Shown here: positions 8,200-17,755 of the stretch, piece after piece
Layout: every line of letters starts with the position of its first letter
Numbering within the stretch: position 1 is the stretch's first letter
Source of the DNA: Bradyrhizobium sp. Leo170
GTDB lineage: Bacteria; Pseudomonadota; Alphaproteobacteria; Rhizobiales; Xanthobacteraceae
NCBI RefSeq assembly: GCF_004296405.1
Contig: NZ_PSRR01000046.1
Location: 1-36,638 of the forward strand
Length of the DNA stretch: 36,638 nt
Reading direction: 5' to 3'
Position numbers and translations under genes: made by a program
The notes under the pieces: model-generated
What the model was told of the DNA's origin: nothing
What the model saw: only the letters and a program-made list of their open reading frames with translations
The model's database searches: none

Positions 8200-8744
8200 G
8201 CGTCTCGTCCGTCATCTTGATCAGCTTTGGTCTTTTTCGATTGCAGGAGCGGTTTCACGAACCGCTCCAAATTCTGACCTGAAAACAAGTATCCTTTCAA
8301 CCCGGCGGCGCGCGCCGCCTCTAGATCGGTAGGCTTGTCCCCGACAAGAATGCTCCCGTCGATGTCAATCGGGAAGCGCTTCAATAGATCGGTTATCATG
8401 CCCGGTGCAGGCTTGCGTCGGTCACTGATCTGACGATAGCGTTCTATCGTGGCTTCAGGATGATATGGGCAATATTCGAACGCATCTATACGGGCTCCGA
8501 TCTTCGCCAACTCGGCTGCCATCCACTCATGTAACGCGTTCACTTGAGTTTCGTCGTATAGCCCTCTGGCGACGCCCGACTGGTTGGTGATCACAAAGGC
8601 GAAGTATCCCGCATCATTGACGGCTTTTACTGCCTCGCGCGCGCCCTCTATCCATTTCAACTTGCCGATCTCGAATACATAGCCGGTATCTTCGTTCAGC
8701 ACTCCGTCACGATCGAAAAAGACTGCTGGTCTTCTTGCGGCCAT
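8196..8744 (-). CDS. gmhB: HAD-IIIA phosphatase, GmhB-like
   Basis: 182 residues of the histidinol-phosphatase/heptose-bisphosphate phosphatase class. Motifs: catalytic DRDGVLN (11-17, nucleophile D11, acid/base D13), TNQSG (53-57), RRKPAPGM (109-116, K111) and VGDKPTD (134-140, D136). GmhB removes the 7-phosphate of D-glycero-D-manno-heptose 1,7-bisphosphate for LPS core synthesis. The GmhB zinc loop is mostly lost: C92 remains, but positions equivalent to E. coli H94, C107 and C109 are Y94, S107 and R109. It may be a zinc-independent paralogue acting on another sugar phosphate or heptose precursor. The gene lies at the edge of the polysaccharide island, convergent with the acetyltransferase. 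The HAD phosphatase call is firm; the substrate is not. Confidence 0.75.
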   Translation of the reverse strand: MAARRPAVFFDRDGVLNEDTGYVFEIGKLKWIEGAREAVKAVNDAGYFAFVITNQSGVARGLYDETQVNALHEWMAAELAKIGARIDAFEYCPYHPEATIERYRQISDRRKPAPGMITDLLKRFPIDIDGSILVGDKPTDLEAARAAGLKGYLFSGQNLERFVKPLLQSKKTKADQDDGRDA

Positions 8745-8836
8745 CCAATTCTGCCTATCGATGCTCAGTGCCTAACGCCAATTAGAGTTTTTTTGCCGAT
8801 AACTTGTCGCAAGTCCATATTTCCTCGAAGTCTCTA

Positions 8837-10063
8837 TCAACTCCTTTCGTCCGATATCACTTTGCCGTCGTTCGGCAGCGCGCCGGCGCCGACCAGTTCG
8901 ACATTGCCGCCAAGCTTGGTCACCGTCCGCAAGGTCGCTGCGAGCTCGCTCTGAAAGGCTGTGCTCGCCGCGGCTGTTTCTGCCTTCAGCGTCATCACGT
9001 CGGTCTCGCCGGAACGTGTCACGACCAGGCGCAGCCGCCCGAGCTCCGGATGGCGTTTGCCGATCTCGGCGATCTGTTCGGGGCGCACGAACATGCCTTT
9101 GACCTTTGTCGTCTGATCGGCGCGCCCCATCCAGCCCTTGATGCGCATATTGGTACGCCCGCACGGGCTTGCCCCGGGCAGGGCCGCGGTAAGGTCGCCA
9201 AGTGCGAGGCGGATCCAGGGGTGGTGCAGGTCGAGGGAGGTGACCACCATCTCGCCGACGTCACCCTCCGCCACGGGGGCGCCGGTGCCGGGCCTGACGA
9301 TCTCGAGGATCAGGTCCTCGTTGACCACCATGCCGTCGCGGGCCTCGGTCTCGAACGCGACCATGCCCAGATCGGCGGTGCCGAATGCCTGATAGGCCTC
9401 GATGCCGCGCAACTTGATCTCCTCCTGCAGCGATTTCGGAAAAGCCGCCCCCGACACCAGCGCGCGCTTGATCGAGGAAACATCGCGCCTGGCGCTCTCG
9501 GCTGCATCGAGCAGGATCTTCAGGAAATCGGGCGTGCCACTGTAGCCGATCGGCCGGTAGGCCTCGATCAGCTCGAATTGCTGCTCGGTATTCCCGGGGC
9601 CCGCCGGGATCACGGCGCAGCCGAGCGCGCGGGCGGAGGTATCGAAGATGAAGCCACCGGGGGTAAGGTGGTAGCTGAAGGTGTTGAGCACCACGTCGCC
9701 CGGACGAAAGCCTGCCGCGAACAGCGCCCGCGCCCCGCGCCAGGCGTCGGCCTGGGCGGCCTCAGGCTCGAAGATCGGTCCCGGTGACGTGAACAGGCGC
9801 GCAAACGATCCTGGCGGCCCGGCAACGAGGCCGCCGAAGGGTGGGGCGGCCTTGTGCAGGGCCGGGAGTTCCGACTTGCGCAGCACCGGCAGGCGCGCCA
9901 GCGCGGCGCGGCTGGTGATGATGGCAGGATCGACGCCTTCGAGGCGCTCGGCATAGGCCGGAGCCGCCATGGCCCGCCGCAGGACCTCCGGCAGGCGGGC
10001 GAAGAGTTCCGCCTCGCGCTGGGCGGGATCGCGGGTTTCGCGGGCGTCATAGTGATCCGTCAT
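8837..10063 (-). CDS. PaaK-like adenylate-forming enzyme (phenylacetate-CoA ligase family)
   Basis: 408 residues with a PaaK-type layout: an N-terminal helix with LPVLRKSEL (59-65), a central AMP-binding core, AYQAFGTADLG, the RLALGDLTA segment, MKGWMGRADQT-like text (RIKGWMGRADQTTKVKGMF) and a C-terminal domain ending in the lysine motif DGKVISDE. Known relatives activate aryl acids as acyl-AMP and then acyl-CoA. The phosphate-binding loop is atypical: RLFTSPGPIFEP (89-100) replaces the canonical SSGTTG. It is divergent from the AGE-family gene across 93 bases. Nearby aromatic-degradation genes are absent, so the substrate is unknown. GAGGATGACCC precedes ATG 10063. Confidence 0.8.
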   Translation of the reverse strand: MTDHYDARETRDPAQREAELFARLPEVLRRAMAAPAYAERLEGVDPAIITSRAALARLPVLRKSELPALHKAAPPFGGLVAGPPGSFARLFTSPGPIFEPEAAQADAWRGARALFAAGFRPGDVVLNTFSYHLTPGGFIFDTSARALGCAVIPAGPGNTEQQFELIEAYRPIGYSGTPDFLKILLDAAESARRDVSSIKRALVSGAAFPKSLQEEIKLRGIEAYQAFGTADLGMVAFETEARDGMVVNEDLILEIVRPGTGAPVAEGDVGEMVVTSLDLHHPWIRLALGDLTAALPGASPCGRTNMRIKGWMGRADQTTKVKGMFVRPEQIAEIGKRHPELGRLRLVVTRSGETDVMTLKAETAAASTAFQSELAATLRTVTKLGGNVELVGAGALPNDGKVISDERS

Positions 10064-10156
10064 GGGTCATCCTCACGGGTTCGCGCCAATTGCGCTCCGC
10101 CTTCGACGTGCTATCAGACGGCTTCCCGCCGAACTGGCGATGCTCCGGGAAATGCA

Positions 10157-11314
10157 ATGGCAGATATGCAGACCGCCGCAGCGAGCGGCCCTTCCGATGC
10201 CGATGTCGTCGGCAGGTTGAAGCGTCGCGTCATCGATCACTGTCTGCCGTTGTGGTGCACAGAAGGCTGGGACGGTGTGGCAGGGGGCTTCGTCGACCGG
10301 CTCGATCCCGACGGCCGCGCCGATCGGCTCGCGCCGCGGCGCATATTCGTTCAGGCCCGGCAGATCTACTGCTACGCCAAAGCCGCGCAGATGGGCTGGT
10401 ACGCGGAAGGCCGTGAGATCGCTCTGAAGGGGCTCGATCACCTGTTGACGAAGGCGAAGGCGCCGGACGGCCGGCCGGGCTTTGTCCACAGGTTGACGGC
10501 CGACGGCGGGGTGCTCGATGCGCGGCGCGACACATACGACCACGCCTTCGTGCTGCTCGCGCTCGCCACCGTTTACGGGCTTGATCGCGACGCGCAGGTG
10601 CGCTCGGAGATCGATGCGCTGCTCGCCTATCTCGATGGGCACCTGCGCTCGCCGAATGGCGGCTTTCTCGAGGGGACGCCGGCGTCCCTGCCGCGGCGGC
10701 AAAATCCGCAGATGCATCTGTTCGAGGCGATGATCGCCGTATTCGATGCAACGCATGATCTGGCGTTTCAGCAGCGCGCCGGCGAGTTCTTTGCGCTGTT
10801 TCTTGCCAATCTCTATGACAAGCAGACCCAGGTGCTCGGCGAATATTTTGAAGACGACTGGTCGAGGATTTCGCCCATCAGCGTCGAACCCGGGCACCTG
10901 GCCGAATGGGTCTGGCTGTTGAAGGGTTTTGAGCGCATCACGGGCTGCCCGACGGGACGCTATCGCGGTGAATTGCTGGCGTCGGCGCTGCGCTACCGCG
11001 ACGAGGCGACCGGTTGCCTCACCGATGAGGGCAATGTTGAGGGCCGTATCCGGCGTCACTCTCGGCGCCTGTGGCCGCAGAGCGAGATCGCAAAGGCCTG
11101 GATTGCGCAAGCTGAAGCCGGCGAGGCGGGTGCCGCCGACGAGGCGCGCGCTGCCTTGGCGCGCCTTGAGCGGCATTATCTGAGCCACCCTGTTGCGGGC
11201 GGCTGGTACGATCAGTTCGACCGCGACGGCAAGTCGCTGGTCGACACCATCCCTGCGTCTTCGTTCTATCATGTTCTTTGCGCGGTTACGGAAGCGGAGC
11301 AGGTGCTGCAATAG
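10157..11314 (+). CDS. AGE-family epimerase/isomerase (mannose isomerase type)
   Basis: 385 residues, an (alpha/alpha)6-barrel protein of the N-acylglucosamine 2-epimerase family. Family signatures occur in order: IFVQARQIYCYAKA, DTYDHAFVLLALA, NPQMHLFEAMIAVFDAT, EPGHLAEWVWLLKGF, LWPQSEIAKAWI and GGWYDQFDRDGKSLVDTIPASSFYHVL, with the His and Glu residues that usually line the active site. Members interconvert mannose/fructose, glucose/mannose or N-acyl sugars; the end resembles mannose(-6-phosphate) isomerase types. The frame is open from 9854, but that part overlaps the divergent PaaK-like gene and looks non-coding. ATG 10157 (MADMQTAAASG), after a CCGGGAA stretch, gives the normal size; ATG 10166 is an alternative. 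It could feed mannose toward GDP-mannose for gmd, which is inference. Confidence 0.85.
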   Translation: MADMQTAAASGPSDADVVGRLKRRVIDHCLPLWCTEGWDGVAGGFVDRLDPDGRADRLAPRRIFVQARQIYCYAKAAQMGWYAEGREIALKGLDHLLTKAKAPDGRPGFVHRLTADGGVLDARRDTYDHAFVLLALATVYGLDRDAQVRSEIDALLAYLDGHLRSPNGGFLEGTPASLPRRQNPQMHLFEAMIAVFDATHDLAFQQRAGEFFALFLANLYDKQTQVLGEYFEDDWSRISPISVEPGHLAEWVWLLKGFERITGCPTGRYRGELLASALRYRDEATGCLTDEGNVEGRIRRHSRRLWPQSEIAKAWIAQAEAGEAGAADEARAALARLERHYLSHPVAGGWYDQFDRDGKSLVDTIPASSFYHVLCAVTEAEQVLQ

Positions 11315-11328
11315 GCACCCGGCTACAC

Positions 11329-12168
<840 letters not shown>

Positions 12169-12185
12169 CTCGTAATGCCCTCGGA

Positions 12186-12270
12186 TGTCATTGCCGGGCT
12201 TGACCCGGCAATCCATCGCTCGAAAAGCGTTGTTTCTTGATGGATGCGCGGGTCAGGCCCGCGCATGACA
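12186..12270. repeat. Cloverleaf-like intergenic palindromic repeat A
   Basis: Nested inverted repeats cover the gap between the binding-protein gene and livF. The outer stem is TGTCAT (12186-12191) with ATGACA (12265-12270). Hairpin 1 pairs 12192-12198 with 12204-12210, an inner stem pairs TCCATC (12212-12217) with GATGGA (12239-12244), and hairpin 2 pairs 12246-12252 with 12258-12264. The arms abut one another, giving a cruciform or cloverleaf. It resembles repeats dispersed in Bradyrhizobium genomes. It lies inside an operon and may affect mRNA stability. Confidence 0.85.
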
Positions 12271-12298
12271 ATTCGTGTGCGTGGGACGGACCGCTCCC

Positions 12299-13582
12299 TC
12301 ACCACCCCAGCCATTCCGGCTTGCGCGGCAGCTCCACGGTCTTGACCTTCTCGAGCTTGATCGTGCCCTTGGCCATGAGGTCGTTGAGATCGCCGTCGGT
12401 CGAGCCCGTGACCTTGGAGCGGTAGAGATCGACCTTCGTGGTCGGGCGATGATCCTTTTCGGTCCAGGTCGAGGCGTTGCAGACGCCTTCCATGCCTGCC
12501 GGCACCCAGTCTTTCTTCTGATAAAAGCCCTTCGCGACGTTCTCACCGGTCGCACCGCCGTTCTTGTTGGCCCACTCGATCGCCTCCTTCATGTAGAGCG
12601 CGGAGCAGACGGCTGCGATATAGTGCACGGGACGGTAGATCTTGCCGGAAGGATCCGACATTTTGGAGATTTCCATCACCGTCTTCATGCCGGGCGCATC
12701 GCCGCCCCAGCCGACCGCGGTGCGCAGCGGGAAGATCACGCCGTCGGCGGCATCGCCGGCGGTCTTGGCCGCGTTCTCATCCATGCCCCAGACGTTGCCG
12801 AGGAACTGTACGTCGGCGCCTGCCGCTTTGCAGGCCTTCAGCACGGAGATGTTGGAGGCCGCCGTATTGCCGAGATAGGCGTAGTTAGCGCCGGAGCTCT
12901 TCAGGCTGAGGCATTGCGCCGAGTAGTCGCCGGGGGTGAGCGCGAACACCAGCGGCGGCAGCACCTCGAAGCCGAGCTCGGCGGCCATGGCTTCGCCGGC
13001 CGCCTTCGGCGCGTTCGGATAGGGATGATTGGCGCCCATATGGACGAATTTGGGCTTGCCCGGCTTGCCCTTGGCTTTCCAATCGTCCGCTGCCCACATC
13101 AGCATGGCGCGCAGCGAGTCAGAATAGCTCGGACCATAGAAGAAATTATAGGGCGCGGGCTTGGCCTTGCCGCTGGTGCCTTCCGGATCGGTCAACGCTG
13201 CCGCATAGGAGCCGGAGATATCCGGGATCTTGTCCTGGGCGAGGAAACCGGTCAGCGCTTCCGTATCGGCGGTGCCCCAGCCCATGATCGCCGCGACCTT
13301 GCTGTCGGGCGCCGACCATTTCTTGTAAAGCGCGATCGCGCGCGGCACCTGATAGCCGTAGTCGTTGGTATCGACATTGAGCTTCTTGCCGCCGATGCCG
13401 CCGTTCTTGTTGACCCAGGCAAAGGTGTCGGCGACGGCCTGGCCGTAGGGCGTGCCGACGTCCGAGGTGCCGCCGGAATAATCGGCGAGGTGGCCGATCG
13501 CGATCTGGGCCTGCGCGGCCACGGATACACCGCCGATCAGCAGCGCCAGCGAAGCCGTGCTCAAAAGAGATCTAATCGTCAT
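12299..13582 (-). CDS. Periplasmic substrate-binding protein of Liv-type ABC transporter (first cluster)
   Basis: 427 residues. It begins with a clear Sec signal peptide (MTIRSLLSTASLALLIGGVS, cleavage probably after AQA near residue 25), followed by IAIGHLADYSGGTSDVGTPYG, the start of a type I periplasmic-binding fold (Peripla_BP_6). A near-perfect AGGAGG (13595-13590) precedes ATG 13582. It is longer than classical LivK/LivJ (about 365 residues), like the aromatic- or acyl-compound-binding relatives common in Bradyrhizobium and Rhodopseudomonas. It sits between livM and livF. With an acyl-CoA synthetase in the same operon, an organic acid (aromatic or fatty) is a likelier ligand than leucine; this is inference. 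Confidence 0.9.
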   Translation of the reverse strand: MTIRSLLSTASLALLIGGVSVAAQAQIAIGHLADYSGGTSDVGTPYGQAVADTFAWVNKNGGIGGKKLNVDTNDYGYQVPRAIALYKKWSAPDSKVAAIMGWGTADTEALTGFLAQDKIPDISGSYAAALTDPEGTSGKAKPAPYNFFYGPSYSDSLRAMLMWAADDWKAKGKPGKPKFVHMGANHPYPNAPKAAGEAMAAELGFEVLPPLVFALTPGDYSAQCLSLKSSGANYAYLGNTAASNISVLKACKAAGADVQFLGNVWGMDENAAKTAGDAADGVIFPLRTAVGWGGDAPGMKTVMEISKMSDPSGKIYRPVHYIAAVCSALYMKEAIEWANKNGGATGENVAKGFYQKKDWVPAGMEGVCNASTWTEKDHRPTTKVDLYRSKVTGSTDGDLNDLMAKGTIKLEKVKTVELPRKPEWLGW

Positions 13583-13633
13583 GGTCTTTCCTCCTGTTAT
13601 TCGTTGATGCGTTTGTAAGTCTTTGCCCCGACC

Positions 13634-14707
13634 TCAATGTGAGAACGGGTAGAGTTTCCAATATGCCTTGATCTGCCGCCAGCGATGCGCAAGCCCGTCC
13701 GGCTCGAACATCAGGAACGCGATGATGATGAGCCCGATCGCGATCTCGCGCAGAAACGTGATGTTGTTGTTGAGCTCCAGCGCCCTGTCGATCGCGCTTC
13801 CCTTCAATTGCAGGCTGAGCCACTCCATCGCCTCCGGCAGCAGCACCACGAAGGCTGTGCCCACCAGCGTGCCCATCACCGAGCCGGTGCCGCCGATGAT
13901 GACCATGGCCAGGAACAGCACGGAGCGCTCGATGCCGAAACCTTCCTGCGAGACGACAAGCTGATAGTGCGCATAGAGCGCGCCGGCGATACCGGCGAAG
14001 AATGCGGCAATGCCGAACGACAGGGTTCGGTATTTGGTGAGGTTGATGCCCATGATCTCGGCGGAAAGATAATGGTCGCGGATCGCAATCAGCGCGCGGC
14101 CGTCGCGCGTGCGCATCAAATTGGTGACCAGAAGATAGCTGATGACCACGTAAGCCAGCACGACATAAAAATACTGGCGGTCGCCGCGCAGCGTGTAGCC
14201 GAAGATCGAAAATGGCTCGGCGCTCGCCGGCACCGAGCCGCCGGAGAACCATTCGGCGCGGGAGAAAAAATCGAGCAGGATATATTGTGCGGCGAGCGTC
14301 GCGATCGCGAGATAAAGCCCCTTGAGCCGCGCCGCCGGCACGCCGAAGATCAGGCCGACCAGCGCGGTGACGAGACCCGCAAGTGGAATGGCGAAGAACA
14401 CCGGGATCGGCGCGTTGTTCGAGATATAGGCCGAAGTGAAGGCGCCAAGCAGGAAGAAGGCCGCGTGGCCGATCGAGATCTGCCCGGTGAAGCCGACCAG
14501 CACGTTGAGGCCGAGTGCCGCGATCGCGAAGATGCCGATCTGGATCGAGATGCTGAGCCAGTAGTTCGCGAAGACGTAAGGCGCGAGGCAGGCCAGCACG
14601 ATGCCGGCGATCGCGAAATTGCGGCTGGTGATGGTCGGAAAGATCGTGGTGTCGGCCCCGTACGTCGTACGGAAGTCGCCGGAGGGAATCAGGGAACGCG
14701 TCGCCAT
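13634..14707 (-). CDS. livM: Liv-type ABC transporter permease, LivM
   Basis: 357-residue inner-membrane permease. It has the LivM signature GLNVLVGFTGQISIGHAAFFLLGAF after two N-terminal hydrophobic helices, then VPAARLKGLYLAIATLA, the cytoplasmic coupling-loop text LIAIRDHYLSAEIMGIN, and FFAGIAGALYAHY. About nine to ten membrane segments are visible. ATG 14707 lies two bases after the livH stop, so the two permease subunits are translated together. The N-terminal 30 residues are polar and precede the first membrane span. The next gene is the binding protein, 51 bases downstream. Confidence 0.93.
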   Translation of the reverse strand: MATRSLIPSGDFRTTYGADTTIFPTITSRNFAIAGIVLACLAPYVFANYWLSISIQIGIFAIAALGLNVLVGFTGQISIGHAAFFLLGAFTSAYISNNAPIPVFFAIPLAGLVTALVGLIFGVPAARLKGLYLAIATLAAQYILLDFFSRAEWFSGGSVPASAEPFSIFGYTLRGDRQYFYVVLAYVVISYLLVTNLMRTRDGRALIAIRDHYLSAEIMGINLTKYRTLSFGIAAFFAGIAGALYAHYQLVVSQEGFGIERSVLFLAMVIIGGTGSVMGTLVGTAFVVLLPEAMEWLSLQLKGSAIDRALELNNNITFLREIAIGLIIIAFLMFEPDGLAHRWRQIKAYWKLYPFSH

Positions 14708-14709
14708 GG

Positions 14710-15603
14710 TCAGACCCGCTCAATATCCTTGGTGCCGAAGAGGCCGTAGGGCTTGATCATCAGGATGATGATCAAGACGTAGAACGGCGCGATCTCGTAG
14801 AGATTACCCCAGTGCAGGTACTGGCTGTCGACATATTGCGCGACATTCTCGAGCAGCCCGATGATGATGCCGCCGAGCACGGCGCCGCCGACCGAATCGA
14901 GCCCGCCGAGGATCGCCGCCGGAAATACCTTGATGCCATAGGCGGAGAGACCGGAAGAGACGCCGTTGACGACGGCGACGACGACGCCCGCGACCGCCGA
15001 CACGGTCGCCGAAATCGCCCAGGCCATCGCGAACACGCTTTTCACGGAAATGCCAAGCGACTGTGCGACCTGCTGGTTGAAGGCGGTGGCCCGCATCGCC
15101 AGGCCGTATTTGGAGGCGCGGAAGAACCAGGCCATGCCGATCATCATCGCGATCGAAACCACGAGACTCATCACGTAGACGGTCTGGATCTGGAGGCCGA
15201 ACAGGTGGACCGATTGGCTCTGGAATACGCGGGGGAACGGCTGCGGGTTGACGCCGAACATCCATTTCAGCGCGGCCTGGAACACCGTGGAGAGCCCGAT
15301 CGTCACCATGATGACGGAGATGATCGGTTCGCCGATCATTGGCCGCAGGATCACGATCTGAATTGCGATGCCGAAGATGAACATGAACGCCAGGGTGAGC
15401 GGCATGCCCAGCCAGAACGGCACCTGGTATTTGGCGAGCAGTGCCCAGCACACCCAGGCGCCGATGAGCAGCAGTTCGCCTTGCGCGAAATTCACGACCT
15501 GGGTCGCCTTGTAGATCAGCACGAACGACATCGCGACCACGCCGTAGAGCGTACCGACCACGAGGCCGTTGATGAGGAGCTGGAGCAGGAATTGGGTGTT
15601 CAT
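14710..15603 (-). CDS. livH: Liv-type ABC transporter permease, LivH
   Basis: 297 residues, the partner permease of LivM. Recognised by LLINGLVVGTLYGVVAMSFVLIYKATQVVNFAQGELL at the N-terminus (the FAQGE motif of LivH), GLAMRATAFNQQVAQSLGI in the coupling loop, and PAAILGGLDSVGGAVLGGI near the C-terminus. About eight hydrophobic segments. It is separated from the upstream acyl-CoA synthetase gene by a 223-base gap filled with a palindromic repeat, so transcript processing or a secondary promoter between these operon halves is possible. Confidence 0.93.
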   Translation of the reverse strand: MNTQFLLQLLINGLVVGTLYGVVAMSFVLIYKATQVVNFAQGELLLIGAWVCWALLAKYQVPFWLGMPLTLAFMFIFGIAIQIVILRPMIGEPIISVIMVTIGLSTVFQAALKWMFGVNPQPFPRVFQSQSVHLFGLQIQTVYVMSLVVSIAMMIGMAWFFRASKYGLAMRATAFNQQVAQSLGISVKSVFAMAWAISATVSAVAGVVVAVVNGVSSGLSAYGIKVFPAAILGGLDSVGGAVLGGIIIGLLENVAQYVDSQYLHWGNLYEIAPFYVLIIILMIKPYGLFGTKDIERV

Positions 15604-15642
15604 GTTGATTTGCGACTAACGAAAGAGGGGAACGCCGCTGCA

Positions 15643-15788
15643 CCCTCTCCCCTTGTGGGAGAGGGTGGCGTCGCGAAGCGACGTCGGGTGAGGGCTCGCC
15701 TCCGCATCGGGAGTGCGGGGAGGGAACCCCTCACCCTATGGAGGCCTTGTCTGCTGGCGGAGGGGCCCTCTCCCACAAGGGGAGAGGG
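15643..15788. repeat. Intergenic palindromic repeat D (CCCTCTCC type)
   Basis: Perfect 23-base inverted arms at 15643-15665 and 15766-15788; each arm is itself a near palindrome. Inside are a short hairpin (15669-15674 with 15678-15683) and an inner stem (15686-15694 with 15728-15736). A second internal hairpin is degenerate. It lies in the gap between the acyl-CoA synthetase gene and livH and would be transcribed within the operon. It is similar in plan to repeats A, B and C but has a different sequence. Confidence 0.85.
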
Positions 15789-15826
15789 CACCACAACTCG
15801 CATCGCGCCTTGCTGTTGCAGATAGC

Positions 15827-17755
15827 TCATTCCGCGGCCTCCGCAGTCGCCGCGCCCACCATGTCCACCACCTTCAGCGTGGTCCGCACGCGCTGGGTGG
15901 TGCCATCCTGGAAACGGATCACGGTATCGACCGGAATGTTGGCGTCGCCGCGATAAATCGCGTCGATGATCTCGGCGTATTTCTCGTTGATGACGCCGCG
16001 GCGCACTTTTCGGGTGCGGGTCAGTTCGCCGTCGTCGGCGTCGAGTTCCTTGTAGAGCAGCAGGAAGCGGGAGATGCGCTGGGCCGGTGGCAGCGAGGCG
16101 TTGACGGTCTCGACTTCCTTCCGCAACAGCGCATAGACCTCGGGACGCGAGGAGAGGTCGCTATAAGTCGTGAACGAGATTCGGCTCTTCTCGGCCCATT
16201 TCGAGATGATGGAGTAGCGGATGCAGATCATCGAGGCGAGCGCGTCGCGGCCGGCGCCGAGCACCACCGCTTCCGCGATATAGGGCGAGAACTTCAGCTT
16301 GTTCTCGATATACTGCGGCGAGAAGCGATCGCCACGCGAGGTCTCGGCAAGGTCCTTGATGCGGTCGATCACCACGAGCTGGTTGCTATCGTTGAAATAG
16401 CCGGCATCGCCGGAGCGCATCCAGCCATCCTGGATGTCTGCCACAGACGCCTCTGGGTTCTTGTAATACCCCAAGAACATGTTGGGGTGGCGCACCACGA
16501 TCTCGCCGACGCCGTTGACATCAGGGTTGTCGACGCGGATCTCGATCGTCTCGGCCATCGCGATGCCCGTGGTATCGGGATCGACTTCGCCGGGCGGATG
16601 CAACGTATAGGCGCCGAGCAGCTCGGTCTGGCCATAGAGCGTACGCAGCGGCACGCCCATTGCCCGGAAGAATTTGAAGGTGTCGGGGCCGAGCGCGGCG
16701 CCGCCGGTGGCCGCCGATCGCAGTCGCGTGAACCCGAGCCGGTCGCGGAGTGCACGGAACAGAAGCTGGTCCGCGACCACCGAGCGCTTGCCTTGCTCGA
16801 GCGCCGCAAGCCCGGTTTTCATACCGAGCTCGTAGAGCCTTTGCTTCAACGGCGACGAGTCCATCACGTCGGCGCGCACGTCTGCCGCGATTGCCTCCCA
16901 TACCCGCGGCGCGAACAGCACGAAGGTCGGCGCGATCTCGCGGAAATCGTGCATCATGGTGTCGGGCTCTTCGACGAAGTTGACCTTCATCCGGCAGAGC
17001 AGACCTTTGCCAAGCGCGTAGACCTGTTCCATGATCCAGGGCAGCGGCAGCACCGACACATATTCGTCGTCCGGTCCCTTCGGATCGAAGGAGAGATAGG
17101 TTGCGCAGTGCTTGAGCACGCGGCCGGCGGCGAGCATCGCGAGTTTCGGATTGGCTGTCGTGCCTGACGTCGTGCAGAGGATCGCGACGTCTTCGCCATC
17201 AGTGGCATCGACCAGCGTGTCGTAGAGGGCGGGCTCGCGCGCGGCGCGCGCGCGGCCGAGGCCGGCGAGCTTGCTTGCCTCCATCAGGCGCGGATCGTCA
17301 TATTTCCGCATGCCGCGCGGATCGGAATAGACGATGTGCTTCAGGTGCGGCGCGCGGTCGGCCAGCCCCAGCAGCTTGTCGACCTGCTCCTCATCCTCGG
17401 CGAATACGAGCTTCGCCTCGCCATAGTTCAGGAGATAAGCCGCCTCCTCATCCAGCACGTCGCGATAAAGCCCAAGACTCATGCCGCCGATCGCGTGGCT
17501 GGCGATCTCGGCGGCGACCCAGTCCGGGCGATTGTCGCCGATGATGCCGATGACGTCACCGCTGCCGAGTCCCAGTTCGATCATGCCGAGCGCGAATTCC
17601 CGCACGCGGGCCTGATAGTCGTTCCAGGTGAATTCACGCCACAGACCAAGATCCTTCTCGCGCAGTGCGATCTCGCGGCCATGTTCCCTGGCATTCAGCC
17701 GCAGCATCTTGGGAAAGGTGTCGGCCTGTGCGGCGCGCCTGGCGTAATCCATCAT
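15827..17755 (-). CDS. AMP-forming long-chain acyl-CoA synthetase-like enzyme
   Basis: 642 residues of the ANL superfamily, which activates a carboxylic acid as acyl-AMP and then acyl-CoA. Motifs: ILCTTSGTTANPKLAML (P-loop), RTLYGQTELLGAYTLH, GEIVVRHPNMFLGYYKNPEA, the hinge MRSGDAGYFNDSNQLVVIDRIKDL, and the C-terminal lysine in ELTRTRKVRRGVI. Its ATG overlaps the livG stop as ATGA, and it lies between livG and livH, so it belongs to the transport operon. This arrangement suggests uptake of an organic acid by the Liv-type transporter and immediate CoA activation (metabolic trapping). The chain length or aromatic nature of the substrate cannot be read from the sequence. Confidence 0.88.
   Translation of the reverse strand: MMDYARRAAQADTFPKMLRLNAREHGREIALREKDLGLWREFTWNDYQARVREFALGMIELGLGSGDVIGIIGDNRPDWVAAEIASHAIGGMSLGLYRDVLDEEAAYLLNYGEAKLVFAEDEEQVDKLLGLADRAPHLKHIVYSDPRGMRKYDDPRLMEASKLAGLGRARAAREPALYDTLVDATDGEDVAILCTTSGTTANPKLAMLAAGRVLKHCATYLSFDPKGPDDEYVSVLPLPWIMEQVYALGKGLLCRMKVNFVEEPDTMMHDFREIAPTFVLFAPRVWEAIAADVRADVMDSSPLKQRLYELGMKTGLAALEQGKRSVVADQLLFRALRDRLGFTRLRSAATGGAALGPDTFKFFRAMGVPLRTLYGQTELLGAYTLHPPGEVDPDTTGIAMAETIEIRVDNPDVNGVGEIVVRHPNMFLGYYKNPEASVADIQDGWMRSGDAGYFNDSNQLVVIDRIKDLAETSRGDRFSPQYIENKLKFSPYIAEAVVLGAGRDALASMICIRYSIISKWAEKSRISFTTYSDLSSRPEVYALLRKEVETVNASLPPAQRISRFLLLYKELDADDGELTRTRKVRRGVINEKYAEIIDAIYRGDANIPVDTVIRFQDGTTQRVRTTLKVVDMVGAATAEAAE

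Noticed and set aside
9854..10156. N-terminal extension of the AGE-family protein
   Set aside because: It overlaps the divergent PaaK-like gene, the residues look non-coding, and ATG 10157 gives the normal family length.
12169..12216. Upstream start of livF
   Set aside because: The extra 16 residues would be encoded by palindromic repeat A; ATG 12168 is the more sensible start.
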